A program made the position numbers and the translations under genes. From Pseudomonas fluorescens (lineage in GTDB: Bacteria > Pseudomonadota > Gammaproteobacteria > Pseudomonadales > Pseudomonadaceae), in contig NZ_LVEJ01000003.1 of NCBI RefSeq assembly GCF_001648775.1, positions 462,308-526,307 of the forward strand: 64,000 nt of DNA, written 5' to 3'. This document shows, one piece after another, positions 8,599 through 18,921 of this stretch (position 1 is its first letter; every line of letters starts with the position of its first letter). The notes beneath the pieces are model-generated. The model worked only from the letters and a program-made list of their open reading frames with translations, had not been told where the DNA came from and did not search any database.

Positions 8599-9605
8599 GC
8601 GGCCACCCCTTCTTCGTCCCCTGTCAGGCTCTTGTAACGCTCGGCGAAGAACTCCCGAACGTTGGCGCATTGTGTTTCCGTACCATCCAAACGATTGAAG
8701 TGGGCGCGAAACTCCCTGGCGCCCGGCAAGGTTGCGAGATACCAGCCCACATGCTTGCGCGCAATGCGCACGCCCATCACATCCCCATAGAAAGCGTGAA
8801 GTGCGGCCAGATGCTCTAGCAGTATGTGTTCCACCTCGATCAGCTCCGGTGCCGGCAATTTCTCGCCGGTACGCAGGAAGTGTTCGATCTCGCGAAAAAT
8901 CCATGGCCGCCCTTGGGCGGCGCGGCCTACCAACAGACCATCGGCTCCGGTCGCGTCGAGCACGTAACGGGCCTTTTCCGGCGAATCGATATCGCCGTTG
9001 GCAAACACCGGAATCGACACCGCCTGCTTGATCGCGGCAATCGTGTCGTACTCCGCTTCCCCTTTGTACAGATCGGCGCGAGTGCGGCCATGCACTGCCA
9101 GCGCCGTAATGCCGGCCTGCTCGGCGATCTTCGCCACGGTCAGGCCGTTCTTGTTGTCGCGATCCCAACCCGTGCGGATCTTCAAGGTGACCGGCACATC
9201 AACCGCCGCCACGACGGCGTGCAGGATCTCGGTGACCAGTGCTTCGTCTTTCAACAACGCGGAGCCGGCAGCCTTGTTGCAGACCTTCTTTGCCGGGCAA
9301 CCCATGTTGATATCAATAATCTGTGCGCCCAGTTCGACGTTGGCCCGGGCCGCGTTCGCCAGCATCTGCGCATCGCCACCGGCAATCTGTACCGAGCGCG
9401 GCTCGGGATCGCCTTCGTGGATCATGCGCATGCGCGACTTGCGGGTGTTCCACAAGCTCATGTCGCTGGTGACCATTTCCGAGACAACAAGCCCTGCGCC
9501 CAAACGCTTGCACAGCTGACGAAAGGGCTGATCGGTGACCCCCGCCATCGGGGCGAGAATCAAGCCGTTCTGCAATGTGTATGGGCCGATGCGTACCGCC
9601 GACAT
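8595..9605 (-). CDS. dusB: tRNA-dihydrouridine synthase B
   Basis: This FMN enzyme reduces uridine to dihydrouridine in the D-loop of tRNA. It has 336 residues and a TIM-barrel fold. Visible motifs are LAPMAGVTD near the start, the [15 protein letters not shown] segment with the catalytic Cys near residue 100, KIRTGWD, VHGRTR and the GRAAQGRPW phosphate-binding end. It is the first gene of dusB-fis. A 185-base gap separates it from the minus-strand zinc-ribbon gene upstream, which leaves room for an own promoter. Confidence 0.97.
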   Translation of the reverse strand: MSAVRIGPYTLQNGLILAPMAGVTDQPFRQLCKRLGAGLVVSEMVTSDMSLWNTRKSRMRMIHEGDPEPRSVQIAGGDAQMLANAARANVELGAQIIDINMGCPAKKVCNKAAGSALLKDEALVTEILHAVVAAVDVPVTLKIRTGWDRDNKNGLTVAKIAEQAGITALAVHGRTRADLYKGEAEYDTIAAIKQAVSIPVFANGDIDSPEKARYVLDATGADGLLVGRAAQGRPWIFREIEHFLRTGEKLPAPELIEVEHILLEHLAALHAFYGDVMGVRIARKHVGWYLATLPGAREFRAHFNRLDGTETQCANVREFFAERYKSLTGDEEGVAA

Positions 9606-9656
9606 AGGACTTCCCTGAAGTGGGGCCGGATCATGAGAGTTCGAAAAAGGGTTGGC

Positions 9657-9662
9657 ATGATA
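9657..9662 (-). promoter_or_regulatory. Possible -10 element for dusB-fis
   Basis: On the minus strand TATCAT lies 52 bases before the dusB start, but the -35 match (TTATCC, 17 bases further up) is poor. The 9606-9790 gap is AT-richer than its surroundings, as expected of a promoter region. This is a weak call. Confidence 0.3.
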
Positions 9663-9790
9663 CCCGCTCTCGATGACTGGATAAAGGCTGAATTGAACAA
9701 AATCTGAACAGTTATTCTGTTATTGCCAGCGGTTTGGTTGCGCGCTGCCAAGTCAGAAAACCGCCGTCAATTCAGAAATGCTGAAGTGGC

Positions 9791-11071
9791 TCACTCGGGC
9801 GAGTGGAAACTCAGGCTGTAATTCACCGCTTTCGGGCCTGGATCGAGAATATCCAGCGCGATATGGATCGGTGTTTGCGGCGGCATTTCCGCCAGACCCT
9901 CAAGATCGCCGCTGAGGTATTCGCCGGGCTTGAAGCGACGACTGGCAATCAGGTGGCCGTTGAGATCGGCAAAACGCAGTTCCAGCAGCGGAAACGGCTG
10001 AGAGAACGTTGCGCGGTTATAGATGATCGCGTCGACCACCAGCGCACCGCTGAATTCCGGGTGGCTGCGCACCACCAGGTTGCTGCTCTTGATTCGGGCG
10101 ATGTCGACCTTGGACGGCACGGTGCAACCAATCTGCGGGCAGATCTGCTGGAACCATGGACGGTATTGGTCTTGTCGCGCCAGTTCATCGAAGTGATAGG
10201 CGATGTATTGGCCGGCCAGTCCGCCTGCCGCGATCAGCACCAGTAACAGCCAAAGCAAGCGACGGCCCCAGGGTGAGCGGCGCTTTTGCCAGTCGAGTTG
10301 CAGTGGATCGTCGGTCAGGTCCTGCAAGACTTCCGCGCGGACACCGGGCTCTGCGCGGTCACGCTTTTTGCGCAACGGCTCGATCGAAGGCAAATCGTCT
10401 TCGCCGTCATCGTCGTCGCTGGCCGAGAAGCGTTCACGGCGGGCATTCGGATCGATCGGATCGTGCAGGCGCAGCTGCGGGATGGCCGGTTCGTCGTCCA
10501 GATCCACCGGTTCCAGCGTCAACGAAGGTTCGGTACGCGCGGCTTTTACCGGCTCGATCTCGACGGTTTCTGGCTCGTCATCTTCGGGTTCGGCACTGTG
10601 CGCATCGGCGCGTTCGCTGAACAGGCTGTCGCGCCACAGCGCTTCATCCGGTTCAGGTGCGTCGCGGCGCGCGCTCAGGGAGTCTTCGCGCGGGCGACCG
10701 AACTCGGTGGTGGGCTGGATTTCCCGTTGTTCGAGGCGGGCGAGTTCTTCGTCCAGATCGAGGCTGTCGAGATCCAGCTCGGATGCGCTCCACTGCTTTT
10801 GGCTGATGGCGCGCGGTGCGGGCGGTTCGACGATGGGCGGCGGCTCGATAACCGGCGCGGCCTCGACAATCGGCAGTTGCTCGACAATCGACGGCGCGAC
10901 CGGCGTCACCGCGTCCTTGCCGGCGTGTTGTTCCAGCAGCTGCTTGGCCGCGTTGAACACTTGCAGACAGGAGCCACAGCGAACCACCCCGCGGGCCACG
11001 CTCAATTGAGCATGGCTGACACGGAAACTGGTTTGGCAATGCGGGCACTGGGTGACGAAGCTGTCGGTCAT
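9791..11071 (-). CDS. Zinc-ribbon / DUF3426 membrane protein
   Basis: A 426-residue protein with an N-terminal MJ0042-type zinc ribbon. Four cysteines lie in two pairs (CPHC near residue 9 and CGSC near 33). A long acidic, Pro/Glu-rich low-complexity region follows (about 50-260), then one membrane helix (WLLLVLIAAGGLAGQY, about 275-295). The C-terminal DUF3426 domain carries a lone Cys pair (CPQIGC). It follows prmA by 30 bases on the same strand, the order seen in other pseudomonads. The role is not established. The layout suggests a cytoplasmic sensor finger tethered to a periplasmic beta domain. Confidence 0.9.
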   Translation of the reverse strand: MTDSFVTQCPHCQTSFRVSHAQLSVARGVVRCGSCLQVFNAAKQLLEQHAGKDAVTPVAPSIVEQLPIVEAAPVIEPPPIVEPPAPRAISQKQWSASELDLDSLDLDEELARLEQREIQPTTEFGRPREDSLSARRDAPEPDEALWRDSLFSERADAHSAEPEDDEPETVEIEPVKAARTEPSLTLEPVDLDDEPAIPQLRLHDPIDPNARRERFSASDDDDGEDDLPSIEPLRKKRDRAEPGVRAEVLQDLTDDPLQLDWQKRRSPWGRRLLWLLLVLIAAGGLAGQYIAYHFDELARQDQYRPWFQQICPQIGCTVPSKVDIARIKSSNLVVRSHPEFSGALVVDAIIYNRATFSQPFPLLELRFADLNGHLIASRRFKPGEYLSGDLEGLAEMPPQTPIHIALDILDPGPKAVNYSLSFHSPE

Positions 11072-11101
11072 GCGGCGATCCGGATTATGCAGGCGGTCAT
11101 T

Positions 11102-11980
11102 CTAGCGCCGACGGCCGGTGATGCGCACCCAGCCATCGCGATTGGCGATCGGGTCGAGATCGAAGTCCTGCGCATAAGCGGCGGCGACTTCTTCACCTTG
11201 CTCGGCGAGGATGCCCGACAGCGCCAGACGGCCACCGGATTTAACCAGGCTGGACAGTTGCGGCGCCAGCGAAACCAACGGGCCAGCCAGAATGTTGGCG
11301 ACCAGCACGTCGGCTTGAACCTGTGGCAGATCTTCCGGCAGGTACAGCGGGAACAGCTCGTCGGCAATGTTGTTGCGACCGGCGTTATCGCGTGAAGCTT
11401 CCAGCGCTTGTACGTCGATGTCGGTGCCGACCGCTTCCTTGGCGCCGAGCAGCAGGGCGGCGATCGCCAGAATTCCCGAGCCACAGCCGAAGTCGAGCAC
11501 GTTGCAGTTTTTCAGGTCCTGGCCGTCGAGCCATTCCAGGCACAGCGCGGTGGTCGGGTGAGTGCCGGTGCCGAAGGCCAGGCCCGGATCCAGCAGCAGA
11601 TTGACTGCATCAGGCTCAGGCGCGGCGTGCCAGCTCGGCACGATCCATAGACGCTGGCCGAAGCGCATTGGCTGAAAACCGTCCATCCAGCTGCGTTCCC
11701 AATCCTGATCTTCGATGACTTCGCTGTGATGTTCGGGCAGCGGGCTGCCGGTCAGCAGTTCCAGATGGGCCAGCACCGGTGCCGGCTCGGTGCCGCCTTC
11801 GAACAGCGCCAGCAGGTGCGTGTGCGCCCACAGCGGCGTGGTGTTGAGTTCCGGCTCGAAGATCGGCTGATCTTCGGCGTCCATGAAGGTCACCGACACG
11901 GCGCCCACTTCAAGGAAAGCGTCTTCGTAGGTTTCGGCTTGTTCCGGGCTGATGGCGAGACGTACTTGCAGCCAAGGCAT
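11102..11980 (-). CDS. prmA: Ribosomal protein L11 methyltransferase
   Basis: PrmA trimethylates ribosomal protein L11 using S-adenosylmethionine. The start is ATG 11980 (MPWLQVRL), with AAAGG 8 bases upstream; a GTG three codons earlier is less likely. The protein has 292 residues, the family norm. It has an N-terminal substrate domain followed by a class I methyltransferase fold with [15 protein letters not shown] as motif I and VANILAGPL as the catalytic loop. The zinc-ribbon gene is 30 bases downstream. The acc genes lie upstream, but a REP doublet and a strong terminator separate them. Confidence 0.97.
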   Translation of the reverse strand: MPWLQVRLAISPEQAETYEDAFLEVGAVSVTFMDAEDQPIFEPELNTTPLWAHTHLLALFEGGTEPAPVLAHLELLTGSPLPEHHSEVIEDQDWERSWMDGFQPMRFGQRLWIVPSWHAAPEPDAVNLLLDPGLAFGTGTHPTTALCLEWLDGQDLKNCNVLDFGCGSGILAIAALLLGAKEAVGTDIDVQALEASRDNAGRNNIADELFPLYLPEDLPQVQADVLVANILAGPLVSLAPQLSSLVKSGGRLALSGILAEQGEEVAAAYAQDFDLDPIANRDGWVRITGRRR

Positions 11981-12081
11981 GGCGGGCACCTTTGAAAAAA
12001 TATTGATTGCAGCCTAGCGGCCTGCGAGAAGCGCGCAAGTTTACGCGAGCGCGCTGGGTTTGTGGGAGATGCATTGCACCC

Positions 12082-12170
12082 TGTGGGCGCGAGCCTGCTC
12101 GCGAAAGCGGAGTGTCAGTGATTGCATATGGATCTGATACACCGCTTTCGCGAGCAGGCTCGCTCCCACA
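12082..12170. repeat. REP doublet between accC and prmA
   Basis: Inverted pair of GCGAGCCTGCTCGCGAAAGC units about 40 bases apart. A stray half-unit (TGTGGGAGA) lies at 12061. Confidence 0.9.
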
Positions 12171-12194
12171 AGGGGCTTGTGAAACCTGCAGAAA

Positions 12195-12224
12195 CAACAA
12201 AGCCGCCCGAAGGCGGCTTTGTTG
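12195..12224 (-). terminator. Terminator of the aroQ-accBC operon
   Basis: CAACAAAGCCGCC (12195-12207) and GGCGGCTTTGTTG (12212-12224) form a perfect 13-bp stem around CGAA. On the minus strand TTTGTTGTTTC follows. It lies 16 bases past the accC stop. Confidence 0.9.
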
Positions 12225-12240
12225 GGTGCAGGCTCGAAGC

Positions 12241-13599
12241 TTAGTGCTTCTCGGCAGCCAGCTTGTGCTCCAGGTAGTGAATGTTTACACCGCCCTTGCA
12301 GAAGCCTTCGTCACGAACCAGATCACGGTGCAGCGGGATGTTGGTCTTGATCCCGTCTACCACGATTTCGTCCAGGGCATTGCGCATGCGTGCCATGGCT
12401 TCGTCGCGGGTCGCGCCGTAAGTGATCAGCTTGCCAATCAGCGAGTCGTAGTTCGGCGGAACGGCATAGCCACTGTACAGGTGCGAATCGACGCGAACGC
12501 CGTTGCCGCCTGGAGCGTGGAAATGCTTGACCGTGCCCGGACTCGGCATGAAGGTTTTCGGGTCTTCAGCGTTGATCCGGCATTCCAGCGAGTGACCGCG
12601 GATAACCACATCATCCTGAGTGAACGACAACTTGTTGCCAGCGGCGATGCTGAGCATCTCCTTGACGATGTCGATACCGGTGACCATTTCCGAAACCGGG
12701 TGCTCCACCTGAACACGGGTGTTCATTTCGATGAAGTAGAAACGACCGTTCTCGTACAGGAACTCGAAAGTGCCGGCGCCACGGTAGCCGATGTCGATGC
12801 ACGCCTTGACGCAGCGAGCCAGTACTTCCTCGCGAGCCTTCTCGTCGATGCCCGGTGCCGGCGCTTCTTCGAGAACCTTCTGGTGACGACGTTGCAGCGA
12901 GCAATCGCGGTCGCCCAGATGGATGGCGTGGCCCTGGCCGTCGGACAGCACCTGGACTTCGACGTGACGCGGGTTGGTCAGGAATTTTTCCAGATACACC
13001 ATCGGGTTGCCGAACGCCGCGCCAGCTTCGGTGCGGGTCAGTTTGGCGAAGGCGATCAGGTCTTCTTCCTTGTGCACCACACGCATACCGCGACCACCAC
13101 CGCCGCCAGCGGCTTTGATGATCACCGGGTAGCCGACTTCACGACCGATGCGCAGCGCCGTTTCTTCGTCTTCCGGCAGTGGGCCGTCAGAGCCTGGAAC
13201 GGTCGGCACGCCGGCTTCGATCATCGCGTGCTTGGCCGAAACCTTGTCGCCCATCAGGCGGATGGTTTCGGCTTTCGGGCCGATGAAAGCGAAGCCGGAG
13301 TTCTCGACCTGCTCGGCAAAATCGGCGTTTTCCGCGAGGAAACCGTAGCCTGGGTGAATGGCGGTAGCGCCGGTCACTTCAGCGGCCGCGATGATGGCCG
13401 GGATGTGCAGGTAGGACTGAGCGGCAGACGCCGGGCCGATGCAGACGGATTCGTCTGCCAGACCCAGGTGCATCAGCTCTTTGTCGGCCTTGGAGTAAAC
13501 GGCGACGGTCTTGATGCCCATCTCTTTGCAGGCACGCAGAATCCGCAGGGCGATCTCACCGCGGTTAGCGATCAGAACTTTTTCCAACTTCGCAGTCAT
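12241..13599 (-). CDS. accC: Acetyl-CoA carboxylase, biotin carboxylase subunit
   Basis: AccC uses ATP and bicarbonate to carboxylate biotin on AccB, the first committed step of fatty-acid synthesis. It has an N-terminal [14 protein letters not shown] signature, the ATP-grasp glycine loop [12 protein letters not shown], catalytic [15 protein letters not shown] and the C-terminal domain. The start ATG at 13599 is supported by GGAG 9 bases upstream; an in-frame start 7 codons earlier lacks this. It is 452 residues long. It lies 17 bases after accB, as third gene of aroQ-accB-accC. Confidence 0.98.
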   Translation of the reverse strand: MTAKLEKVLIANRGEIALRILRACKEMGIKTVAVYSKADKELMHLGLADESVCIGPASAAQSYLHIPAIIAAAEVTGATAIHPGYGFLAENADFAEQVENSGFAFIGPKAETIRLMGDKVSAKHAMIEAGVPTVPGSDGPLPEDEETALRIGREVGYPVIIKAAGGGGGRGMRVVHKEEDLIAFAKLTRTEAGAAFGNPMVYLEKFLTNPRHVEVQVLSDGQGHAIHLGDRDCSLQRRHQKVLEEAPAPGIDEKAREEVLARCVKACIDIGYRGAGTFEFLYENGRFYFIEMNTRVQVEHPVSEMVTGIDIVKEMLSIAAGNKLSFTQDDVVIRGHSLECRINAEDPKTFMPSPGTVKHFHAPGGNGVRVDSHLYSGYAVPPNYDSLIGKLITYGATRDEAMARMRNALDEIVVDGIKTNIPLHRDLVRDEGFCKGGVNIHYLEHKLAAEKH

Positions 13600-13616
13600 C
13601 AAAGGCTCTCCGCAGT

Positions 13617-14075
13617 TCAAACGATGGTGAACAGCGGTTGGTCGTACTCAACCGGCTGGCCGTCTTCGACGAGGATGGACTCGATCACACCGCTGGTTTC
13701 AGCTTCGATGTGGTTCATCATCTTCATGGCTTCGACGATGCACAGAGTGTCGCCTTTCTTCACGGTCTGGCCGACTTCAACGAAGGACGGCGAGGTTGGC
13801 GAAGATTTACGGTAGAAGGTGCCGACCATCGGCGAACGGGCAACAGTGCCGTTCAGCGCTGGTGCAGCCGCGGCAACCGGAGCGGCAGCCACTGGAGCCG
13901 CTGCAACAGGTGCGGCAGCCGGCGCTTGCATCGGAGCCGGTGCGTAGTACTGCTGAGCCGGGGTCTTGCTGTGACGGCTGATGCGTACGGACTCTTCGCC
14001 TTCCTTGATCTCGAGCTCGTCGATGCCGGACTCTTCCAGCAATTCGATCAGTTTCTTAACTTTACGGATATCCAT
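13617..14075 (-). CDS. accB: Biotin carboxyl carrier protein of acetyl-CoA carboxylase
   Basis: AccB carries the biotin that shuttles carboxylate between AccC and the AccAD transferase. It has 152 residues. An N-terminal acidic helix ([17 protein letters not shown]) and an Ala/Pro-rich flexible linker (about 55-75) lead to the biotinyl domain. The biotinylated lysine lies in EAMKMMN near residue 118. It sits between aroQ (48 bases upstream) and accC (17 bases downstream), a conserved operon. Confidence 0.98.
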   Translation of the reverse strand: MDIRKVKKLIELLEESGIDELEIKEGEESVRISRHSKTPAQQYYAPAPMQAPAAAPVAAAPVAAAPVAAAAPALNGTVARSPMVGTFYRKSSPTSPSFVEVGQTVKKGDTLCIVEAMKMMNHIEAETSGVIESILVEDGQPVEYDQPLFTIV

Positions 14076-14123
14076 GAATCATCAACTCCCAAGGGTCGGT
14101 CAGGGGCGCTTAACGCTTGTAGT

Positions 14124-14576
14124 TCAAGTCGTTGCCTGTGTTTCAAGCTGTTCTAGTGCAGCCTCCAGGGCCAGTCGGTAACCGCTGGCGCCAAGGCCGC
14201 AGATCACTCCCACCGCTACGTCGGAGAAGTAAGAGTGATGGCGGAAAGGTTCGCGTTTGTGCACGTTGGACAAATGCACTTCGATGAATGGGATGCTCAC
14301 TCCCAGCAACGCGTCACGTAATGCGACACTTGTGTGCGTAAAAGCTGCTGGATTGATCAGAATGAAATCGACGCCTTCGCCGCGTGCGGCGTGGATGCGG
14401 TCGATCAATTCGTACTCGGCATTGCTTTGCAGATACAGCAGATGATGGCCGGCTTCACGGGCGCGGCGCTCCAGATCCTGATTGATCTGCGCCAGGGTCG
14501 TTGAACCGTAAGTGCCGGGTTCGCGGGTGCCGAGCAGGTTCAGGTTGGGGCCGTGCAGCACCAGTAGGGTTGCCAT
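14124..14576 (-). CDS. aroQ: 3-Dehydroquinate dehydratase, type II
   Basis: This enzyme dehydrates 3-dehydroquinate in the shikimate pathway to aromatic amino acids. It has 150 residues, typical of the small dodecameric type II enzyme. Motifs include [15 protein letters not shown] with the active-site Asn/Arg/Tyr region (GTYGSTTL), [30 protein letters not shown], and [15 protein letters not shown] with the catalytic His. It is the first gene of aroQ-accB-accC, with AAGGA upstream of the ATG. Confidence 0.98.
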   Translation of the reverse strand: MATLLVLHGPNLNLLGTREPGTYGSTTLAQINQDLERRAREAGHHLLYLQSNAEYELIDRIHAARGEGVDFILINPAAFTHTSVALRDALLGVSIPFIEVHLSNVHKREPFRHHSYFSDVAVGVICGLGASGYRLALEAALEQLETQATT

Positions 14577-14620
14577 CTGCGTAGTCCTTGTTATGAATGA
14601 GCAGTCGTCAGAACCCGGCG

Positions 14621-14650
14621 ACTATGCCGCAAAGACTTTGTGACTGTCCA
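14621..14650 (-). promoter_or_regulatory. Candidate sigma-70 promoter of aroQ-accBC
   Basis: On the minus strand TGGACA (14645-14650) and CATAGT (14621-14626) are spaced by 18 bases, 45 bases before the aroQ ATG. The match is moderate and unproven. Confidence 0.4.
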
Positions 14651-14742
14651 GTTCTATGCAATAGCCAGCACGATGGCCGATGTTTGCGCGAAATATGTGA
14701 CCAAGTGATTTGATCCGGTCATTTGCGGTGATGATGCGGGCC

Positions 14743-14811
14743 GCTTCGCGAGCAGGCTCGCTCCCACATTGGAATATGTACCCCTGTGGGGGCGAGCTTG
14801 CTCGCGAAGGC
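14743..14811. repeat. REP doublet, tail-to-tail
   Basis: CGCGAGCAGGCTCGCTCCCA and a variant GTGGGGGCGAGCTTGCTCGC sit about 16 bases apart between the 3' end of the chemoreceptor gene and the aroQ promoter. The orientation is reversed relative to the other doublets, and the second unit is diverged. Confidence 0.85.
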
Positions 14812-14817
14812 GATTTG

Positions 14818-16764
14818 TCAGACACGAAAGGCCTGAACGGCGGTATGCAATTGGCCGCCCAATATCAGCAGGTTCTCGCCCTGTTCGCGCCCACGGCCGA
14901 TCCGCACCAGATTATCCCCACCCAACTGATGGATCCGCTCGCTGTGATCGCGAATCTCGCTGACCGCGCCACTCTGCTGCGCAGTGACATCAGCGATGCG
15001 GATCGCCGTGTCGGAAATGGTCTGGATCGCGCCGACGATTTTATCCAGCGCGCCATCCGCCGCTTGTGCCTGATTGGCCGTGGCTTCGGCGTGTTCGACC
15101 TGCGCGCGCATGCCTTCCACCGATTGCCGTGCCGCTGTTTGCAGGCCGGCGATCAGCGTCTGAATTTCCGCTGTAGCACCGGCAGTGCGCTGCGCCAGCG
15201 AACGCACTTCTTCGGCGACCACGGCAAAACCGCGACCCATTTCCCCGGCCCGCGCCGCTTCGATCGCGGCGTTCAGCGCCAACAGGTTGGTCTGGTCGGC
15301 GATCGAGCGAATCACCGTCAGCACGCCGCCGATGGTCGCTGACTCCTCGGCCAGATGCTCGATCATCTGCGCGTTGCCTTGTACTTCACCGACCAAGGCA
15401 TGCAGCCCGGTCAGGCTCTGGCCAATCACGGTCTGGCCATGCTCGACGGCCAATCCGGCGTGTCGGCTGGCATCCGCTGCCTGCTGCGCATCGCCGGCCA
15501 CCTGTTGAATGGTTGCCTCCAGTTCGCCCAGCGAATCACGGATCAACGCCGTGTCACCGGCCTGATGTTCGGCGCCGCTGTGCAAATCGTTGCTCAGCTC
15601 GGCAAGCGTGCGACTGCTGCCCGCGACTTGTTCGGCATTGCCGCGAATCGTTCCGACCAAGTCCACTAGATAGGCACGCAAGCGGTTGAGTGAGGCTTCA
15701 ATGTCGTGCAGTTCACGGTTGGTTTTGCCCAAGTGGATATCGCCGCTGAAATCGCCCTCGGCCCAGGTCGACAGTGCCGGAGCGAGATTGGTCAGCGTGC
15801 GCGCCAACCGTCGCTGCAAGGTGTCGATGAGCAGCGCAATCAGCAGAATCAGGCCGATCATCACGCCTTGCATCAAGCGGACTTCGCCCTGGATTTGCCC
15901 GTGCTGGGCGCGCACCACCGGCTCCAGTCCAGCGATGGCTTGCTGTACGGCGGCGATTTTCTCATGGGTGGCGGTGCTCAACTCGGTGCGCTTTTGAATC
16001 TGATCGCGGGTGCGCGCCAGCTCTGCAGGGTAGCGGCCAAGCAAGCTGTTGAGCTCACGTTTGAGGCCCACACCGGCGTCCTCGGCGACAGTTTTTTCGC
16101 TGTTCTCGATGCCCATCAGCGCGGCGAAGTCATCGCTGCCCGATTCGCTTTTGGCGACGACACCGAGCAAGGGCAGGGCATCAATCGCTTGAGCCTGCGA
16201 GCGAATATTGCTGACTTCGCGCTCAACGTCGGCGGCCAGTTCGCTACGCCCGCTGCTGACCAGTTTGTCCCGCGCCAGCGATAGTTTACCCACGTGCTGC
16301 GAGGCGGACAGCAGTGGCGTCAGATAGGCCGCATTGCCGTTGGCATAGGTGCTGAGCTGGTCGAGACTAGCGCTCAGTTCGCGTTCGGCCTGCAACAGCA
16401 ACGCTTGCGGATCGCCGGCCAGCTTGCCGGCGGCGAGCAGGTCGGTTTTGCTGAAGTCTTCAAGCCCCGACAGGCTTGGGCGCAATGTCTCGGCCAGCGC
16501 TGGTGGCAGCTCATCGAGTTCTTTCTGCAAGCCGTCGATGGCCTGGCTGGCACTGCTCAAGCGCAGGGCATCGCCGCTGCCGAGGTAGTCCTCGACATTG
16601 CGTGCCACCTCGTTCTGAAATTGCTGCGACAACCCCAGATAGCGCTCCATCAACAGATACGGGCGTTCGAGGGCTTTTTGCGACCACCACAGCGTGGCGC
16701 CGAGTGCGAGGCACACGGCGACCAGCAGCAGCGTATTGAGATTGGTGAGCAACTTCAGGCGCAT
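14818..16764 (-). CDS. ctpL: Methyl-accepting chemotaxis protein, CtpL-like
   Basis: A 648-residue transducer. It has a TM helix at about 6-25, then a purely helical periplasmic domain of about 260 residues (size and pattern of the HBM/helical bimodular sensor), a second TM ([13 protein letters not shown], about 300-315), HAMP, and a full signalling domain. The hairpin tip is [20 protein letters not shown] and carries the Glu methylation regions. In P. aeruginosa the gene beside the GcbA cyclase (PA4843) is CtpL (PA4844), reported to respond to low phosphate; the same adjacency is seen here. Its ligand in this strain is unknown. The start is ATG 16764; the frame also offers a TTG 12 bases upstream. 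It lies 51 bases downstream of gcbA, probably co-transcribed. Confidence 0.85.
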   Translation of the reverse strand: MRLKLLTNLNTLLLVAVCLALGATLWWSQKALERPYLLMERYLGLSQQFQNEVARNVEDYLGSGDALRLSSASQAIDGLQKELDELPPALAETLRPSLSGLEDFSKTDLLAAGKLAGDPQALLLQAERELSASLDQLSTYANGNAAYLTPLLSASQHVGKLSLARDKLVSSGRSELAADVEREVSNIRSQAQAIDALPLLGVVAKSESGSDDFAALMGIENSEKTVAEDAGVGLKRELNSLLGRYPAELARTRDQIQKRTELSTATHEKIAAVQQAIAGLEPVVRAQHGQIQGEVRLMQGVMIGLILLIALLIDTLQRRLARTLTNLAPALSTWAEGDFSGDIHLGKTNRELHDIEASLNRLRAYLVDLVGTIRGNAEQVAGSSRTLAELSNDLHSGAEHQAGDTALIRDSLGELEATIQQVAGDAQQAADASRHAGLAVEHGQTVIGQSLTGLHALVGEVQGNAQMIEHLAEESATIGGVLTVIRSIADQTNLLALNAAIEAARAGEMGRGFAVVAEEVRSLAQRTAGATAEIQTLIAGLQTAARQSVEGMRAQVEHAEATANQAQAADGALDKIVGAIQTISDTAIRIADVTAQQSGAVSEIRDHSERIHQLGGDNLVRIGRGREQGENLLILGGQLHTAVQAFRV

Positions 16765-16815
16765 GACGGCTACCAACGGCAGAAATGGTAAGCGCCTGAA
16801 TTTATTGCGGTTCTG

Positions 16816-18486
16816 TTACAGGGTTATGACCGAATCAGTGGAATCCGATGAAAAAGTGGCACTTTGCTTTGAGTCGCGCGCAGTCTGCACGCGATTGCGT
16901 CCGGCACCTTTGGCGCGGTACAGCGCCTCATCGGCCTGACTGGCCATCATCAAACTGTCGCAGTCGTCGTGCATTTCCACCACGCCGGCACTGAAGGTGC
17001 ACCACAAATCCTGTGGCTGCGCCGGGTAATGGATTTCGGCGAAGCGTTGGCGGATCTCGTCGAGGACTTTGTGCGCGGCTTCTATATCCGTGTCAGGCAT
17101 GACGATGGCGAACTCTTCGCCGCCATAGCGGCCGATGAAGTCGGTCTTGCGCAAACGCTGCTTGAGAAACAGCGCAAGGCTTTTGATCACGCGGTCGCCC
17201 ATCGGGTGGCCGTGACTGTCGTTGACCCGTTTGAAGTGGTCAATGTCGAGCATGGCAAAGCTCAGCGGCTTGTTCTCGCGGCGGGCGCGGAACGAGCAGT
17301 CTTCGAGCAATTGCAGAATGTGCGTGTGGTTGTACAGGCCGGTGAGGCTGTCGCGGACCATGCGCGCTTTCAGATTGCGCGCGCGGGCGGCGCGGTTGCG
17401 CACGGTCGTGATCAGGTGGCGCGGCTTGATCGGCTTGGTCAGGAAGTCATCGCCGCCCTCGCTCATGGCGTCGAGTTGCTTGTCCAGATCGTCCTCGGCC
17501 GACAGGTAAATGATCGGCACGCTGACATAACGGTCGTTGTGGCGGATCACCTTGGCCAGCTCGGTGCCGGTACAGGCCGGCATGTACATGTCGAGGATGA
17601 TCAGGTCGGGCTGGAAATCCGCCAGTTCGGCCATCGCCTGAATCGGTTCGATCAAGGTGCGCGTGACGATCCCGGCGCTGTTGAGCAGGCGTTCGGTGTG
17701 CAAGGCCTGGGCGCGCGAATCGTCGATGATCAGCACTTTATAAGGTTCGTACTGGGCGACGCAGGTGAGGACTTCGATCTTCTCCAGCAGGCTCGAGGCT
17801 TCGAGGGTGCCGGTAAGGAATTCCTGGCCACCCGCACGCACGGCAGCGAGGCGCGTCGGCGTATCGGTTTCGTGCAGGCTGAAGAACAGCAAGGGCAGCG
17901 GTTCTTCCAGGCCAACCTGGGCTTCGGCGGCGAGTTTCAGACCGATGCCGGCGCCGCTGAAATCCACGTCCATGACGATCGCCGCTGGCAGGCGCTCGAC
18001 CATCGATGAGCGAAACGCCGAGACACTGTCCAGCGCCTGCGCGCTCAAGCCAAAAAACTCCAGTTGCTTGGCCAGCCGCTCGGCGCGGTCGTGGTCCTGC
18101 AACATCACGTAGATCGGCTTGCGCAGTGGCGGCAGAAACGTCTGGTCGAGTTGATCGCCATGGCGCAGACCGGTGCGCGACAGGCGCTGCATCAAACGGT
18201 TGAGGTCGGTGATCAGGCCGCTGCTGAGGCGGCCGCGATTGGCGTCCACCGCTTCCAGCGATTGACTGATGTGGTGCGCCAGTTGTGTGTGTTCGGGCTG
18301 TTCGAAGCGCTCGGCAAAACGCAGCAGGCGCAAATTGGCCTCGCTCAGTTCGGCGAGATCGACAGTGGACCACTCACTGCGTTGCAGGCGCTGCCATATC
18401 TCAAGAATCTGACGTGCCTGATGAATTACCCGCTGGGCAAAGTGGTGCTTGAGACGCTCACGGCTGGGGTCTTCTGGCTCGGTCAT
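16816..18486 (-). CDS. gcbA: Response-regulator diguanylate cyclase GcbA
   Basis: GcbA makes cyclic di-GMP and promotes surface attachment in P. fluorescens and P. aeruginosa. The 556 residues hold an N-terminal helical region (1-115), a receiver-like domain lacking normal acidic residues (about 124-245), a second receiver with IIDD and Asp299 as likely phosphoacceptor (about 249-365), and a GGDEF domain with an intact GGEEF active site (455-459). A product-inhibition I-site RKTD (446-449) lies five residues before it. It has no membrane segment. The chemoreceptor gene follows on the same strand. The AGGA ribosome site is unusually close to the ATG, though the N-terminus looks conserved. Confidence 0.93.
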   Translation of the reverse strand: MTEPEDPSRERLKHHFAQRVIHQARQILEIWQRLQRSEWSTVDLAELSEANLRLLRFAERFEQPEHTQLAHHISQSLEAVDANRGRLSSGLITDLNRLMQRLSRTGLRHGDQLDQTFLPPLRKPIYVMLQDHDRAERLAKQLEFFGLSAQALDSVSAFRSSMVERLPAAIVMDVDFSGAGIGLKLAAEAQVGLEEPLPLLFFSLHETDTPTRLAAVRAGGQEFLTGTLEASSLLEKIEVLTCVAQYEPYKVLIIDDSRAQALHTERLLNSAGIVTRTLIEPIQAMAELADFQPDLIILDMYMPACTGTELAKVIRHNDRYVSVPIIYLSAEDDLDKQLDAMSEGGDDFLTKPIKPRHLITTVRNRAARARNLKARMVRDSLTGLYNHTHILQLLEDCSFRARRENKPLSFAMLDIDHFKRVNDSHGHPMGDRVIKSLALFLKQRLRKTDFIGRYGGEEFAIVMPDTDIEAAHKVLDEIRQRFAEIHYPAQPQDLWCTFSAGVVEMHDDCDSLMMASQADEALYRAKGAGRNRVQTARDSKQSATFSSDSTDSVITL

Positions 18487-18921
18487 ATCCTGACTACTAG
18501 TTAGGCTGCATGCTGAGATCGACTGGTGGCTCTATGCTAGCACCTCTTTTCCCTTAGACGAGTGTCGTACGTCAATAATCTGCGGTGCGACACAATTCAG
18601 TTTCTGACCGGGCGGTTTTGTTTTTGACCTGTTCGTCGGTGAAGTCCACATAAACCGGGCGCTCCCTGAGTTGCCAGAGTGATCGGGGCGAGTTTTCTGT
18701 CGCGCTTTTATCCGCGCGGTGAATGAGCTTTGCAAGGGTTTTCAGTGCCCTGCAAGCCGTTTGGCTGAGGCGCCGGGATCGGGGATTCCCTTAGTGGGCG
18801 CCGAAGCGGCATTCGTCCACATGATTTGCGGCTTATCGTTACGCGCGGGTGCCCGGCCTTGGCACGTTGTTGTATGGTTGTGGTCGAACCGTTGAACCCA
18901 AGTGATTGAAAGGATATCGCC
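18487..18921. other. 435-bp divergent intergenic region
   Basis: The gap between gcbA (minus) and the DUF2333 gene (plus) must hold both promoters. I see no REP, no strong terminator and no coding potential beyond short shadow frames. The last 80 bases are GT-rich (TTGTTGTATGGTTGTGG) before GAAAGGAT, the ribosome site of the next gene. No confident -35/-10 pair could be assigned. Confidence 0.5.

Noticed and set aside
8278..9168. A 296-codon frame ending as Fis
   Set aside because: The first 190 codons lie out of frame inside dusB. Only the last 106 codons match Fis, whose start is set by the ATGA overlap.
14622..14825. Short frame before the chemoreceptor 3' end
   Set aside because: It reads through a REP doublet and the aroQ promoter, and similar false frames appear at other REPs.
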